From Arctopsyche grandis (taxonomy: Eukaryota; Arthropoda; Insecta; Trichoptera; Hydropsychidae): a stretch of 64,000 bases of DNA. The stretch lies in NCBI RefSeq assembly GCF_051622035.1, contig NC_135361.1, positions 26,777,205 to 26,841,204 of the forward strand, written 5' to 3'. The notes beneath the pieces were generated by a model, which saw only the letters and a list, made by a program, of their open reading frames with translations, did no database searches and was not told the DNA's origin. The position numbers and the translations under genes are program-made. Shown piece by piece: positions 25,210 to 36,299 of this stretch (its first letter is position 1; every line of letters starts with the position of its first letter).

Positions 25210-25652
25210 AAAAGCAGTTTGGCTTAGTGATAGCGTATATATTTAGCATCACTGAGGTCATAGGTTCGTGTCCTCGCCACTGCTGGTTAGATTTGGGGGT
25301 TTTGTGACTCCAAATCGATCGTTTCTCTATCAGAGTTTGCCAATTTTATCTGATCATTGCTGAAACGGTTCCTGAAAATTGGTATTAAAAAATCTAATCC
25401 TGTTGTCACAAAAATCTGCCTGTGTATAATTTGTATTAATTATACACAGTAATCTGAAATCCATAGATGTCACTATGATTATTATTTCTGATTAATTGTT
25501 ATATTCTATATATTCTGATTGTATATGTATGTATTACTGTATTTCTGATTTCTGATTGTTTATGTATTTCATTAACGTACACCCGTCGCATTGGAGCAAA
25601 TCTGTAATGGCGAGTGTGTATTGATTTGTGACAATAAAAAAAAAAAAAAAGC
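25210..25652 (+). repeat. tRNA-derived SINE, third subfamily
   Basis: Head AGCAGTTTGGCTTAGTGATA (A-box-like), B-box-like GGTTCGTGTCC, then CACTGCTGGTTAGATTTGGG and CTATCAGAGTTTGCCAATTT. The 3' hairpin ACACCCGTCGC / GGCGAGTGTGT encloses ATTGGAGCAAATCTGTAAT, followed by TTGTGACAATAAAA and a poly-A run. Confidence 0.8.
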
Positions 25653-25876
25653 TGTAAAATAAAGCTCTGTAACATTAGCCTATGAAAGAAGGAGCGTGTC
25701 CCGAACCGGGGTCGAGTAAGACCCCAGTATTTTTTAATCAAAATACAGCTTTTCTCAATACAAATGGGTTCAATATACATATATCGTATTAATCATTTTA
25801 TACATCAGCATAAAAAGTTTTAGTCCTATAGCATGTTTTTGACTATTTTTGTATTAAAAAATAACGACAATCATCA

Positions 25877-26018
25877 ATAGTCACCGGACCCAGAAGGTGC
25901 CGCGTATTGTTCAAAGGTTGTAAATGCATTGTTAAAGGTTTGCCGAACCTTTTTTACAAAGGATTTACAACAATGGAACAATGGATAGCAATGTGACTAT
26001 CCTACCTCTAATCAACGC
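25877..26018. mobile_element. Short hairpin MITE, copy A
   Basis: Almost the whole element folds on itself: TTGTTC...GTTGTAAATGCATTGTTAA...GGTT, loop TGCCG, then the imperfect complement. Ends are ATAGTCACCGGACC and GTGACTATCCTACCTCTAAT. Copies recur at 28031, 30455 and 55987. Confidence 0.7.
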
Positions 26019-26279
26019 ACATATGTAAGGCCAACAGGCGACTGCATGACTAAATAGCCAGGTGCCAAAAGCTACGAAAACAATAGCCTACGAAAATAAA
26101 GCTGTCTCTTTCTCTCGCATTGATTCATCGATCAACAAGAATATGCAAGCCAATAGTCAAAAACATGACTTATCGATACCGCCTTTAAATCATACTTTGG
26201 ACCGTAGAAATGTATAAATGTTTTTTTTACGATGTACCCCTTTTCTAAATCGTACAAAATGTATTAAAATAAATTTCTT

Positions 26280-26965
26280 GTAGTTCATTCTAGGAATGCA
26301 TGAAATATAGGGTGTATGGCTTTGAAAACCACATAGTTATTACGAAAAACGTAAAAATTGGGGCACTTGCATACCCCACTTCGATGAGGGGGGGTTAAAC
26401 ATATGGAAAAAATGTGGCGTTCGTGGGATGTGTACGTGGTATAGTCCTTTGAAAACGATATATTCGACTGTTCGTCGTTGAAATTGTATGGTAGTATTTA
26501 TCCTTGGTTGACAGTGATCTATAAGAAAACGACCCTTCGGACCTTTTTCGGTAAAATTTGGTCCGAGGGGTCGTTCGTCAAAACGGTCCGAAGGGTCGTT
26601 TTTAAACCCACGTCCCACTTTCACCGCTGTCTGATTTCGACCAGGATAGAGGGGGAACGGTTCCCGGAAAAATGCACTAAATTTTACTGAATAGTGGCGC
26701 AGTTTCGAGGAGTTCTAATTTCCTTTAATAAAGCGCTCAAAAAGAACTTACGCAATAGAATTCCACAAAAAAGGTCAGCACCCTCGAATAACATAGAAGT
26801 ACCCCTTGACGCTATTTTGTGGAATGCTATTGACATCTTTGACAGTTTGGATGTCTCGCGAATGCAACTATCTCCAGTGCATTTTTCCGGTCACGAAGGG
26901 GAACAAGTGACGTCATACCCCTTGTATCCTGCTCGCGCACACGTAAGTAAGGCTGTGTGAAAAAA
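26280..26965. other. Unclassified repeat-like segment with strong hairpin
   Basis: Less AT-rich sequence containing an 18-base hairpin (26526-26543 AAAACGACCCTTCGGACC with its exact complement at 26585-26602) and a third, inverted near-copy at 26560-26577. Near its right end is CTTGTATCCTGCTCGCGCA (26926-26944), identical in its core to the inner arm of the MULE-like fold-back family. It could be a related larger element. No transposase frame is recognisable. Confidence 0.4.
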
Positions 26966-27030
26966 ACAGAAAGAACTTCACCGCCCGCCACTGCTTTAGA
27001 CTTATCGAAAGGTTTGATTGATTTGACGGT

Positions 27031-27230
27031 GATGCAATTGCCTGCATAATAAGCAGGTGCATATTTTCAAACAATGATAGCATCAGAGTTAGATTCTGAA
27101 TATAAATCAGTAAAAAAATCTCTTGGACTTAATTGAAAGCAGGGGCGGTTTGTGACTTTACCCCCTGCATTTTTTTTCAATAAAAATGAACTTTTTTGAA
27201 TATTTTTGAACGAAGTTATCGACTTCGTTC
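27031..27230. other. Pair of small perfect hairpins
   Basis: ATGCA..CCTGC-ATAATAA-GCAGG.TGCAT lies at 27031-27061, and GAACGAAGT-TATCG-ACTTCGTTC at 27208-27230. No associated gene was found. Confidence 0.5.
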
Positions 27231-27375
27231 TTAATGTGCTAAAAAGGCAAAATAAAAAGTATTTAATGATAAAAATTAAAAATTCACGGTATTTAAGCAT
27301 ACTTTGCAAAACATGTCTAAAAAGGTTATAGGTTTCATCTACTTTTCGAATTGTATAGAGAATATTAACGACCGG

Positions 27376-27685
27376 GGCTAATAAGGCCAATTGCAAACAT
27401 CGTTTTAACAATCATAGAGACATGCATGTATGAACAAATTTGCGACATTTTATAAATCATTAAATTCGACATGCTGTAAACTCGAATTTTGCGAGAAATA
27501 GAACAGGATTGCCAATTTGTTGGAACCATTTCAATGAAATCAGATAAATTGGCCAACTCTGATAGGAAACGATCATCCTTGGAGTCACATATCCAAGATC
27601 TGACCAGCAGCACAGCGAGGGATCGAACCCGTGACCACACAATTGAAAGCATTACACGCTAACCATTGATCTATGCTGCTGGTTA
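27376..27685 (-). repeat. tRNA-derived SINE
   Basis: On the minus strand: head CAGCAGCATAGATCAATGG, B-box-like GGGTTCGATCCC, GCTGCTGGTCAGATC and GAGTTGGCCAATTTATCTG. The 3' portion lacks the CCAGGAAGG hairpin. Confidence 0.75.
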
Positions 27686-27971
27686 TGCTGATGTAGTGAT
27701 CTTTATCTTTGTATGTATATATTTTTAATAATTACTAAAAAAGCTCAAAAACCTATTTACAATACTTAGTACAATACCTATTTACAATACTTAATAAATG
27801 TTAGTAAAATATTGTATACATAATACAATACATACGTTACAATGAAAGCATATTTCAAGTGAAAATATATTTTCACTAGTGAAAATATATTATAAAATAT
27901 ATATACCAATTCAAGCAGTGAAAATTGTTTGACACAAACAATTAATTTACAACGTTTAACTCTATAAATTT

Positions 27972-28015
27972 AACCCTAACAACCCAATCTTAAATGAATA
28001 GGGCCAACCCTGAAA
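27972..28015. repeat. Solitary arm of the inverted-repeat element at 60405
   Basis: CCCTAACAACCCAATCTTAA then ATGAATAGGGCCAACCCTGA matches the internal arm at 60590-60630, with one or two differences. Confidence 0.6.
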
Positions 28016-28030
28016 ATGTAACTGGTTATG

Positions 28031-28133
28031 ATTAGAGGTAGGATAGTCACAGTGCTATCCATTGTTCGGCAAACCTTTAACAATGCATTTACAACCTTTG
28101 AACAATACACGGCCCCCTCAGGCTCCGGTGACT
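28031..28133. mobile_element. Short hairpin MITE, copy B (internal deletion)
   Basis: Inverse orientation to copy A: ATTAGAGGTAGGATAGTCAC ... CCGGTGACTAG. One half of the central hairpin is deleted. Confidence 0.65.
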
Positions 28134-28439
28134 AGTTATGATTTCACTGAAACATTACTTAAACTATATTTTCACTTGTAATATAATTTCACTGTGACAT
28201 ATACATAAATAAAACAAATATATAAAAATAAAAATTCAAACGTGAGGTGTCTCAAAGGAAACAAGAAGATGAATCAGATCTTTATGCTGGACCGTTCTGT
28301 ATCTAACCAATACAATATGTACGTGTAGAAAAAGATAACGAACCTCTGAATAAGACCAGTCCGCCCTTTAGGGGTGTGTTTTTTTATTTTGTTCATATTA
28401 CGTACGACGCTACATAGAAAAGTGCAGACGCTTCGAATG

Positions 28440-28850
28440 CACCGGAACATTGCAACTGTGAAATTGGATCATTATTACTCGGGACTGGTTGAGAGCACCT
28501 GCCAATGGTTGTTTACCCCAGGCGAACATGCCAGTACTGTAAATCCGAGTGTAGGGAAGTTGCAGGGGTAGCGACACCTCGGCACGCGAATAAATCGACG
28601 TGCATCCAGGTGCATTTTAATGCAACTAATTAACCGAAACTTTTCTCGGCTCACCTTAACGAGCCGATGATGTGCGAACGAACTGTACACACTTCCTCGC
28701 TCCCGAGACGAATGAACTTTGCACAAAGCTTAGGAACCAATTAAATAACTTCGCTTCCATACTTGCACTTGCACAATGCAATGTTAGAAACTTGGCCGAC
28801 ATGACAGGGGCGGACGGAGACGGCAGGATGCCGGGATTAACACCGTAAGG
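28440..28850. other. Low-repeat island
   Basis: Unique sequence with CpG words, a TAATTAAC homeodomain-like site near 28628 and a hairpin CGGCTC-ACCTTAAC-GAGCCG at 28648-28667. No gene supported. Confidence 0.3.
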
Positions 28851-29162
28851 ACATTCGATTAAAAAAAAAATAGTAGTAGTAATAAAAAAGTAGCTTGTCG
28901 TTTATTGCAAGTTTGATTTGGGCCATAAGAAAATCAGTTAGTTGAAAGTTTAAGTGAAATAATTATTGCTAGTCGAAAGCTCTTAAGATACAAAGTAAAC
29001 GAAAAAAAATATAAAACTTTTATGCCCGATTGATTTTTAAGGTGGATTTAAATCATCATTAAAAGCACATCAATGATTTTTTCAATTGTAAATTATAGAA
29101 TAAAGCCACACAAATACGAAGTAGATTTTAACCATTTCTTCATTTACATGTACATATAATAC

Positions 29163-29565
29163 TGTTGCGTAGGGGTGGGTGGAGGATCCAAGTAAAAGGC
29201 CAACAGTCGTTTCACAGCATTTATTGATGATTAAGGAGATACACGCAGTGTCACTGCTAAGTCCAGAATGACATGATATCGCCTACGTACCGCCTTATAA
29301 AGGGTAGATCTCTCAGGACGCCTAATCTGTTTACTTGTTGTATAGTCACGTATTCGGATATGTATTTCCACGACATTGGGTCTTCCCGTACTGATTCTGA
29401 GAAATAACTAATAACGGTCATTGTTTAGCCTAAATGCACTTAGAGTCCAGATATAATCCTGGAAGTAAGTGCAAGCACTTACAAAGTTAATCCGATAACA
29501 GATAACCCATGAACGGTCACATAGTCTCTGGAATTCTATTCGCTTAATCCGCGGCGTACGTAACA
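29163..29565. mobile_element. Solo LTR, family L1, 403 bases
   Basis: Starts TGTTGCGTAGGGGTGGGTGG and ends CGTACGTAACA (TG...CA). It is flanked by the 4-base target duplication ATAC (29159-29162 and 29566-29569), typical of Ty3/Gypsy-type integration. The first ~85 bases match the inverse-orientation LTR at 32762. No internal gag-pol is present, so recombination between LTRs probably removed it. Confidence 0.8.
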
Positions 29566-29999
29566 ATACATATCTTATTAAAAAATTACATTTACAAGTT
29601 GAAGATTTAGGACAAGCGGCACGTTTTTTTTTATTGTTTTGATAGTTTTCACATATAAAAAAAATGCTAGCACGAATAATCTATGCTATGGCACCCATGC
29701 CTAAAATCCTTATACTGACATATGTTTGGAAGTGATCGATAACGGTGATTCCTATATTTGTGGAAATATACATAGGAGAAACTTGACGAAACTTTTCGAA
29801 ATAAAATAAATGAATAAAAAACACTTTTTTTTTGTTTTTTTCGCGGCAGGCCAAGAATGCGTTCGTGCCGTTCGATTCGGTGAGTTTGCACCTTTATGTG
29901 GCAAATTCACTGGCGAAAATGTAATAATAATCTCAATAGTAATAAAATCCCTACTCGGGTTTTTTCTCATCTGTCTGAAAAACTCGAAATTTGTGAAAC

Positions 30000-30264
30000 A
30001 TCTGTGGGCTAAATTTTTGAAATCATATTCACAAATAGTGGTGACATAGTGGGTAGGATGGTTTTTGACAATTCAATGGTAGAACCGTTTCAACGAAGAA
30101 ATCAGATAATTGGCAAACTTTGATGGGAAACGATCGACTTGGAGGTACAAATATCCAAGTCACCAGCAGCAGTAAAGATTATACTCAGAATAAATTCTTG
30201 AGATCGAACCCGGTGACTTGTCGGTGCTTAACAATAATACAACCACCGATCCATGCTGCTGGAT
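30000..30264 (-). repeat. tRNA-derived SINE, 3'-truncated
   Basis: Minus strand: head CCAGCAGCATGGATCGGTGG, B-box-like GGGTTCGATC, GACTTGGATATTTG and CTTTGTCACCACTATTTGTG-like body; no tail hairpin. Confidence 0.75.
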
Positions 30265-30454
30265 ATTTTGATATATTTACTGACAATTTTTTTAAACAAT
30301 CCCTGTTCATGCTTTTTGTATTTCAATTTCTTTTTTACATACATATATACATATATTTATTTGTGTATTTATGTGTTAATGTATATTTTAAGTTTTTGGT
30401 CATAACGACTGATTGGTGAATATATGTACATACCTGCTATGTCGCTATGATCCA

Positions 30455-30560
30455 ATATAATAACTAGAATGCGGACCCAAAGCGCGCCGTTCATTGTTAA
30501 ATTGTTGTAAATGCTTTGTTAAAGGTTTGCCGAACCTTTTTTTGCACTCTAGCTTTGTAA
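30455..30560. mobile_element. Short hairpin MITE, copy D (partial)
   Basis: Holds CCGTTCATTGTTAAATTGTT and GTTAAAGGTTTGCCGAACC. The ends differ from the other copies. Confidence 0.5.
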
Positions 30561-30660
30561 ATAGAGACCCGATTCCTGGAAAAAGCACGCTCTCTCTCCG
30601 CAGTCTAATAATAACTAGATATCGGCGGTCGAGTTGCCACCATAAAATAACAATTAATTT

Positions 30661-31112
30661 TTATTTTATTTCATACCAGGAAGGCATTACAGGTAAACCC
30701 CAATGCGCCTTCCTGGCCAAATTACAAACAATACAGCATTGTTTTATTATATAAGTCGCTAAATTACGAGACACTGACTTAAACTCGACAATTAACGAGA
30801 CATCTATGAATTGTACATACATTTTTATTGTAATATTTACATTAATCATACTCAAATAGTGGTGACATAGTGGGTAGGAAGGATTTTTAGCCAATTTTTA
30901 ATCGGGAATCGTTTCAACAATGAAATCAGAGAAAATTGGCAAACTCTGATAGGAAACGATCAACCAGGAGTCACAAATCCTGGTCTGACCAGCAGCATTA
31001 CAGATATATTCAGAAAAATTCTTTTCAATCGAGGTCAGCTCAAGGGATCGAACTCGGCGCCTCTCAGTGTTAAGCAGAAGCTTAACGACCGAGCCACGCT
31101 GCTGGCTTACAA
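30661..31112 (-). repeat. tRNA-derived SINE, full length
   Basis: Closest to the copy at 10818 and better preserved. Minus strand: GCCAGCAGCGTGGCTCGGTC, TAAGCTTCTGCTTAACACTG, GGCGCCGAGTTCGATCCC, GCTGCTGGTCAGACCAGG, then the tail hairpin CCAGGAAGGC / GCCTTCCTGG around GCATTGGGGTTTACCTGTAA and an AAATAAAATAAA tail. Confidence 0.85.
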
Positions 31113-31299
31113 TAGACCTCTCCATTGTCTGAGAAAGCAGTAGAGCGAAAAAAATAGTTGACAATAAAAATTGACAATACTGAACCATTTTTTAGCCATC
31201 GAGCATCTTGTCCGCCATTTGTAAGACTAAAAAACACATACATATTTCGGTTGAGGTGCATTTTTTTGTTTCGACTAATTAATTAATCATCAATTCCTT

Positions 31300-32050
31300 A
31301 CCGAGAATGGATTGCAAATTCAGTCATAAAATTACATTACATGTTAATTATCGGTGCTTCGATTCGGTCCGTTGGACCTAAAATTTCCACCAAGTCACAA
31401 TTCCACCCCTGCATACCTCCCCGCTTGTCTATTGTCTCGACGACCCTCACCCAAAAGCGTGGGTATGTCTGGGTATTGGGCAAAAAAGGAAAATGTTGTC
31501 GTTTTATGGATCAAAGCGCTTTACATAACTGGGTATAAGTGAACGTGCAACCTTTTGAGAGAGAGAGAGTGAGTTTGCAGTCGGAGTACATACCATGGGT
31601 ACCTCCCAGTGAGGCTGGGAGGGTCGAGAGTGGAGGTAAGCAGTAATCGCCCGATCAAAATAATATCACAGCAACGCCCTCTGCACGACCGACACGACCA
31701 GATCAATCCGAGGACGAAGATGGGGGGGAGGGGGAGGATGGATGCAGCTCGACCCCAACTTCGTAACCCAATTAATCAGTTGCACCGCTGTTGGCTGCTG
31801 TCGTGAACTAATTAAACGTTTCCGAGCGGTTGCGTCTTTGAACGAACGCCTGTGTAAACGTACAGCATGTTAAAATCCACCTCGCTTTGTACTGAAGACT
31901 TTCAGCTAGCAATGACTCGTTCTATGAACTCTCAACTCTAATCAAGAACTTTTATGAAACCTTTAAAATTTACTTCTCAGCTGATCCCTATATGTATACA
32001 GGGCTGATGAGAGGGGGGTACAGAGTATGCAAATAACCTGGGCCTAAGTT
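31300..32050. other. Low-repeat island with octamer and GA tract
   Basis: Contains GAGAGAGAGAG at 31558-31570, a GGGGGGGAGGGGGAGG run near 31721, TAATTAATCAG and TAATTAAACG homeodomain-like sites (31768-31815), and ATGCAAAT at 32027-32034. No coding frame is convincing. Confidence 0.3.
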
Positions 32051-32101
32051 CCAGAAGGGCCCGGTCGATTGATAGAATTTTAATTTATTTATTTATATAT
32101 A

Positions 32102-32692
32102 TTACACCGAATCCATGAAATTGTCTATTACAAGCATTCGGCAAGAGAATTGCCAAATGCATGAAAAATGCAAGCACGTTGCCCAGTTCACGGATTCCGT
32201 AAATTCTTTGCCGAATGCGTGAACTGGACAGCGTGTTATATGTATTATAACCAAGTGTCAAAGTGACAGCTGAATAAGGATGTTTAATTTAGTTCAATTT
32301 ACATATTATTATGTATAATATGACTACATACATATGTTTCACTGTTAAAATATTGATCAAAATGTATAAAAATGACATTAATTTATGTATAAGTCATATG
32401 AGATGATCGAAACATATGTATGCAGTCATATTATACATAATAATATGTAAATTAAACATCCTCATTCAGCTGTCACTTTGACACTTGTCCACGTGTCACT
32501 AAAAAACAACACCGGAGAGCTGCTGTCTATTTGCCGACTCCATGCTTTTAGCAGACAAATTCTTGGCGAATACACGCATTCGCCAAAGAATTTACGGAAT
32601 CCGTGAACTGGGCAACATGTTTGCACTTTTCACGCATTCGGCAATTTTCTTGCCGAATGCGTGTAAAAGACAATTTCACGGATTCGGTGTAA
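32102..32692. mobile_element. Long-TIR fold-back element, ~590 bases
   Basis: Arms beginning TTACACCGAATCC are reverse complements over well over 100 bases and share GCATTCGGCAAGA, GGATTCCGTAAATTCTTTG and TGTCAAAGTGACAGCTGAAT words. The inner part (TTTACATATTATTATGTATA) is also inverted. Flanks are TA-rich, so the target duplication cannot be called. No coding capacity. Confidence 0.8.
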
Positions 32693-32761
32693 CATATATA
32701 TAAAGTTCACTTTTTATCGAGTGCACAAATTTGTGCACCCAGGCTACTAGTTAGCATATAT

Positions 32762-33124
32762 TGTTGTAGCGTATGCAAAAAGGAACCGTCGTTTTAATTG
32801 GTGTCGAGTATTATATCTCCAGGCTTAAGTGCAGTCGGCTAACAATGGAGACTTAGTGGTCGGTAACGGCAGTTCTCAAAACTGACAGCGCGAAAGCGTG
32901 GGACTGCATGCCGAGACCGTGGGACTGCGTATCTAGTACGTGATTATAACAATAGGCAAAGAAAGATGCAGTGAGCGACCTACCTTTTATACGCAGGCAC
33001 TTAGGCCATATGAAGGCATTCTGGACGGAGCACTGGCTGTGCGTGGATCTCCTTAATCACCCAATAAATGCTGTGAAGCGACCTTGGCCTTTTACTTGGA
33101 TCCTCCACCCACCCCTACGCAACA
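32762..33124 (-). mobile_element. Solo LTR, family L1, 363 bases, inverted
   Basis: Read on the minus strand it starts TGTTGCGTAGGGGTGGGTGG and ends CGCTACAACA. The 4-base duplication ATAT flanks it (32758-32761 and 33125-33128). Its 5' portion matches the LTR at 29163; the 3' half is diverged. Confidence 0.8.
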
Positions 33125-33545
33125 ATATTATAAGATTCTAAATATCACTCTAATTTGAATTTGTAAGTTGGGTCAAATTTTTTTCTGGGAGTCCACTGCA
33201 ACAAAATTGCACTGGGGCCCGGATTTTCTCTCGGCGTCCATGTACATACCAATGGTGACCCGTCAAAGCCGCGCACGACAAAACCTCCATACAACAAAGC
33301 CGCGCAGAACAACTTCGTCAATGCCGCACTAAATAACTCGTGGTGACAATTCCGCGCATAATGAAACTACAGAATTAAATAAAAATAAGTTCTTTTTGGT
33401 TTTATTCGATTTTGCAGGACGGCTAATCGATAGAAATCTACTAGAGTTTGTTGGTTTTTGAAAACCAAGATTTTCGCTATATTTTCAAATTTCAAATACA
33501 GGTTTTAAAATTTGGTAAGCCGGTTTTCAATACTTAAATTAATAT

Positions 33546-33817
33546 TGTTGCGTGGACGTGGATCGAAGAGAAATACGCAGCTAGTGTTGTAGAAGTTGTT
33601 TATTTGTCTGCACTCGGCGCCCAATATTTATGCTCATCGGGCGCACTCCGTACATAGATATTCGCGAGATTCTATTGGTCGATGAGTCGCGCGATCCTAT
33701 TGGCCGTTATACACGGCTTTTCTATACGTCGAGGCCATTTTGGCGCGAGATCAGGTGATCAGCGCTAGTAAAACATCGGTCCATTAGCGCCACTCACCTA
33801 CATATCTCTACGTTACA
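33546..33817. mobile_element. Solo LTR, family L2, 272 bases
   Basis: Starts TGTTGCGTGGACGTGGATCG and ends CTCTACGTTACA, flanked by ATAT (33542-33545 and 33818-33821). The termini resemble family L1 but the interior is unrelated (CGGGCGCACTCCGTAC, CTATTGGCCGTTATACACGG). Confidence 0.75.
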
Positions 33818-34107
33818 ATATGTTATATTTTTTTGTGAAAAGAGACTAAAAATTATTTTTTTCAAAATTTATTTCTCATATTTGGAAATTGAAAAATCGT
33901 AATACTACTTTTGAGTTGGCAATACTCACATTTGAAATAATTCACGTTATTGTGGCATTGCAACGCATGGCGGGTTCAGCTAGTTAAAAATAAATATTAT
34001 ATTTAATCCCACCGCTGTTCATCATTAGAACAACATAAGTCTTGTAATAACCTAATTCGACTTGACTTTCAATGCAATGAATTTGTTGTTATGTGTATGT
34101 ATTATCA

Positions 34108-34560
34108 TCATCATCATCATCATCATTCACAGCCATTCACCATCCTTTGCTGGATGAAGGCCTCTCCAACACACTTCTGTTCGTATCTGTTGTGAGCAAC
34201 TCTCATCCATCTCACTCTACACATTTTTCTGATTTTACCGACCCATCTCATCTGTGGCCTTTCTTACACCCTTTCACATTCTCTCGGGTATCATTCGAGC
34301 ACTTATTTCGTCCATCTATCGTTCGTGATCTTCTAGCTACGTGACCTGCCTATTCTTATTTCAATTTCTTTACTCTTACCATTACACCAACTACCTTTTT
34401 CATACTTCTTACCCACACATTCCGTTTTCTATATCTCCTCGTTATGCCAATCATACAGCATTCCATACTTTTTTGAGTGCACTAGACCTTATTCAATGTC
34501 TAAGTTTTGCATCCATACTTCATCACTAGCAAGACACATTGATCGAAGGTCTTTTTCTTC
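34108..34560 (-). pseudogene. LINE 3' end, endonuclease-reverse transcriptase C-terminus, decayed
   Basis: On the minus strand the translation near 34127-34270 contains RPQMRWVGKIRKMC, RWMRVAHNRYEQ and GEAFIQQRMVNG. These match the C-terminal end of insect RTE-type endonuclease-reverse transcriptases. Upstream stops and frame breaks mark it as dead. It ends in a (GAT)n simple tail at 34108-34130, typical of RTE-like 3' ends. Scraps of the same end are seen at 23385-23520 and possibly 48040-48065. Confidence 0.65.
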
Positions 34561-35587
34561 AGGCACAGTAACATTTTAAATTTGAATATGGCAATCATTC
34601 GCCCAAATGCACTACGCAGATAAAGAAAATACTACAACGATAAAAACAATCACCTCTATAGAAATCAATAAAAAAATTTACATATTCCGAAAGTCGACAC
34701 AAAAATGAATATTTTAAAAGTTCCCTTTGTCCGACATTCGGAGTAGTTGACGCAAATTTTTCGGATAAAAAGTGAATACACAAGTCCGAATAGCACCGTC
34801 GACGTCGCATCATTGAAAAGCCGCTCAACTTCTAGGAAAATTGCGAAAACTTGCTTTTATTACTTCGCCGAGGTTCAAATAAAGGGTCAACTTCGATTTG
34901 TCCCAAAACTTTCAAAGGCGAAGAAAAAAAATACCTACCGCTCTTTCGTCGTCGTACCCGGCAAACTTTCAAAATGTGTCCAAACGCTAAGAAACGTCTA
35001 AGAACTTTGAATTACGAACGACGAAATAAAATTGCACATTTAAAATTAAAATTCCCAAGTAATAGCAGCTGTGATCTTCAGAAAAGATCATGCAAATTGC
35101 AAAGTGACTTTATTCGTTACTTATCGATCATTCAACATGTACGCTTTATTTATATGGAAACCAACCTGACATTAGCCATTATTCTACTAGTTTATTTACT
35201 TTCTCGTCATAGTGAAAATCTTCATCATTTTATGTATATACATAGTTGTTTTTCAATTATCGCTTGATTGTCTTAAGCAGGTGACCTTCTTGTAACATGT
35301 GGAAGCTCACTTGCATCCTTGCTTTTTCTTGAAATTTATGGATTTGAAATGCAGTAGAAAATTTGAAGACTTCCGGTACAAACTTAGAAATATGACAATC
35401 TTTTTGATTTTTTTTTTAATAAAATTCAAATCATTTTCTTTCCCATACTTGAATATCCGTAGCATGGATTTCATAATTTTTCCAAACACGTGTTTATTTT
35501 CAACGCGCAATAAATATACTAGTAAATAAAGTAATACAACAATATCTCAGTGAGTTGGATCCTGCTATTCAGAATCCTTTCTTGTCT

Positions 35588-36250
35588 TAAGTGGAGTTCC
35601 TCAAAGCCCTGTTTTGGGTCCTTTTCTATTTATAATTTATATTAACTATATAGTTAAAGATCTTACATCTAAATATTATATTTTTGTGATGATATTTAGC
35701 TGAATCAACCTGCCAATGTAGGCGGTAAAACTTTTCTGTATAAAGATTTGGAAATTTGGACAAAAACTTAGCTTAAATGTTCTGTATTGCACCTACATAT
35801 ATTAAAAAAATCCAACTTTTATACATTATATAAAATAGCTAACAATTTAATCAACCGTGTACGACATCAATTCGGTATCATCATTACTTGTGATCTCAAA
35901 TGGGATTTTCATATTAATCATAATTATATGTATTGAAAAAGTACAAAGGAGAATTACTAAAACACCTTCCGAACTTATATCACTTTCTTATAATGAGAGA
36001 TTAAAAATAATGAATCTCACCACACTGGAGACGTAAAGAATAAGAGGCGATTTAATTGAATTCTTTAAAATACGAAATAATCATTACAAATTTACAACCT
36101 CTTTATGTTCAATGACAACACTTATCTTAAAGGTCACTCTCTCAGATTCCTAAAAGAAAAATGGAATAAATTGAATAGATATTCCTTTTATTCCAGATTG
36201 GTTGAAGTTTGGAACAGTCTTCCTAACAATGTAGTAAATTTTGAAAACTT
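35588..36250 (+). pseudogene. LINE reverse transcriptase fragment (CR1/Jockey-like), decayed
   Basis: At 35588-35660 the plus strand reads SGVPQSPVLGPFLFIIYIN, the conserved RT motif before the catalytic YxDD block. Downstream, 35936-36060 reads EKVQRRITKTPSELISLSYN with ERLKIMNLTTLET, and 36145-36240 reads SLRFLKEKWNKLNRYSFYSR followed by LVEVWNSLPNNVV. This is the usual C-terminal pattern of such LINE proteins. Frameshifts and stops interrupt it and the YxDD block is lost. Confidence 0.7.
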
Positions 36251-36299
36251 AATATATCACATTTAATACATGAGCCTGATATTTTGAAAAAGCATTAAT

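Noticed and set aside
30661-31112. tRNA gene in SINE heads
   Set aside because: A- and B-box-like words are present, but the sequence does not fold into a full cloverleaf and is fused to a repeated body and tail.
31990-32040. Hammerhead-type ribozyme core (CTGATGAG)
   Set aside because: No matching GAAA core or helices I and III around it.
34747-35529. Plus-strand frames of 76-138 codons
   Set aside because: No domain signature; overlapping frames and AT-rich low-complexity composition.
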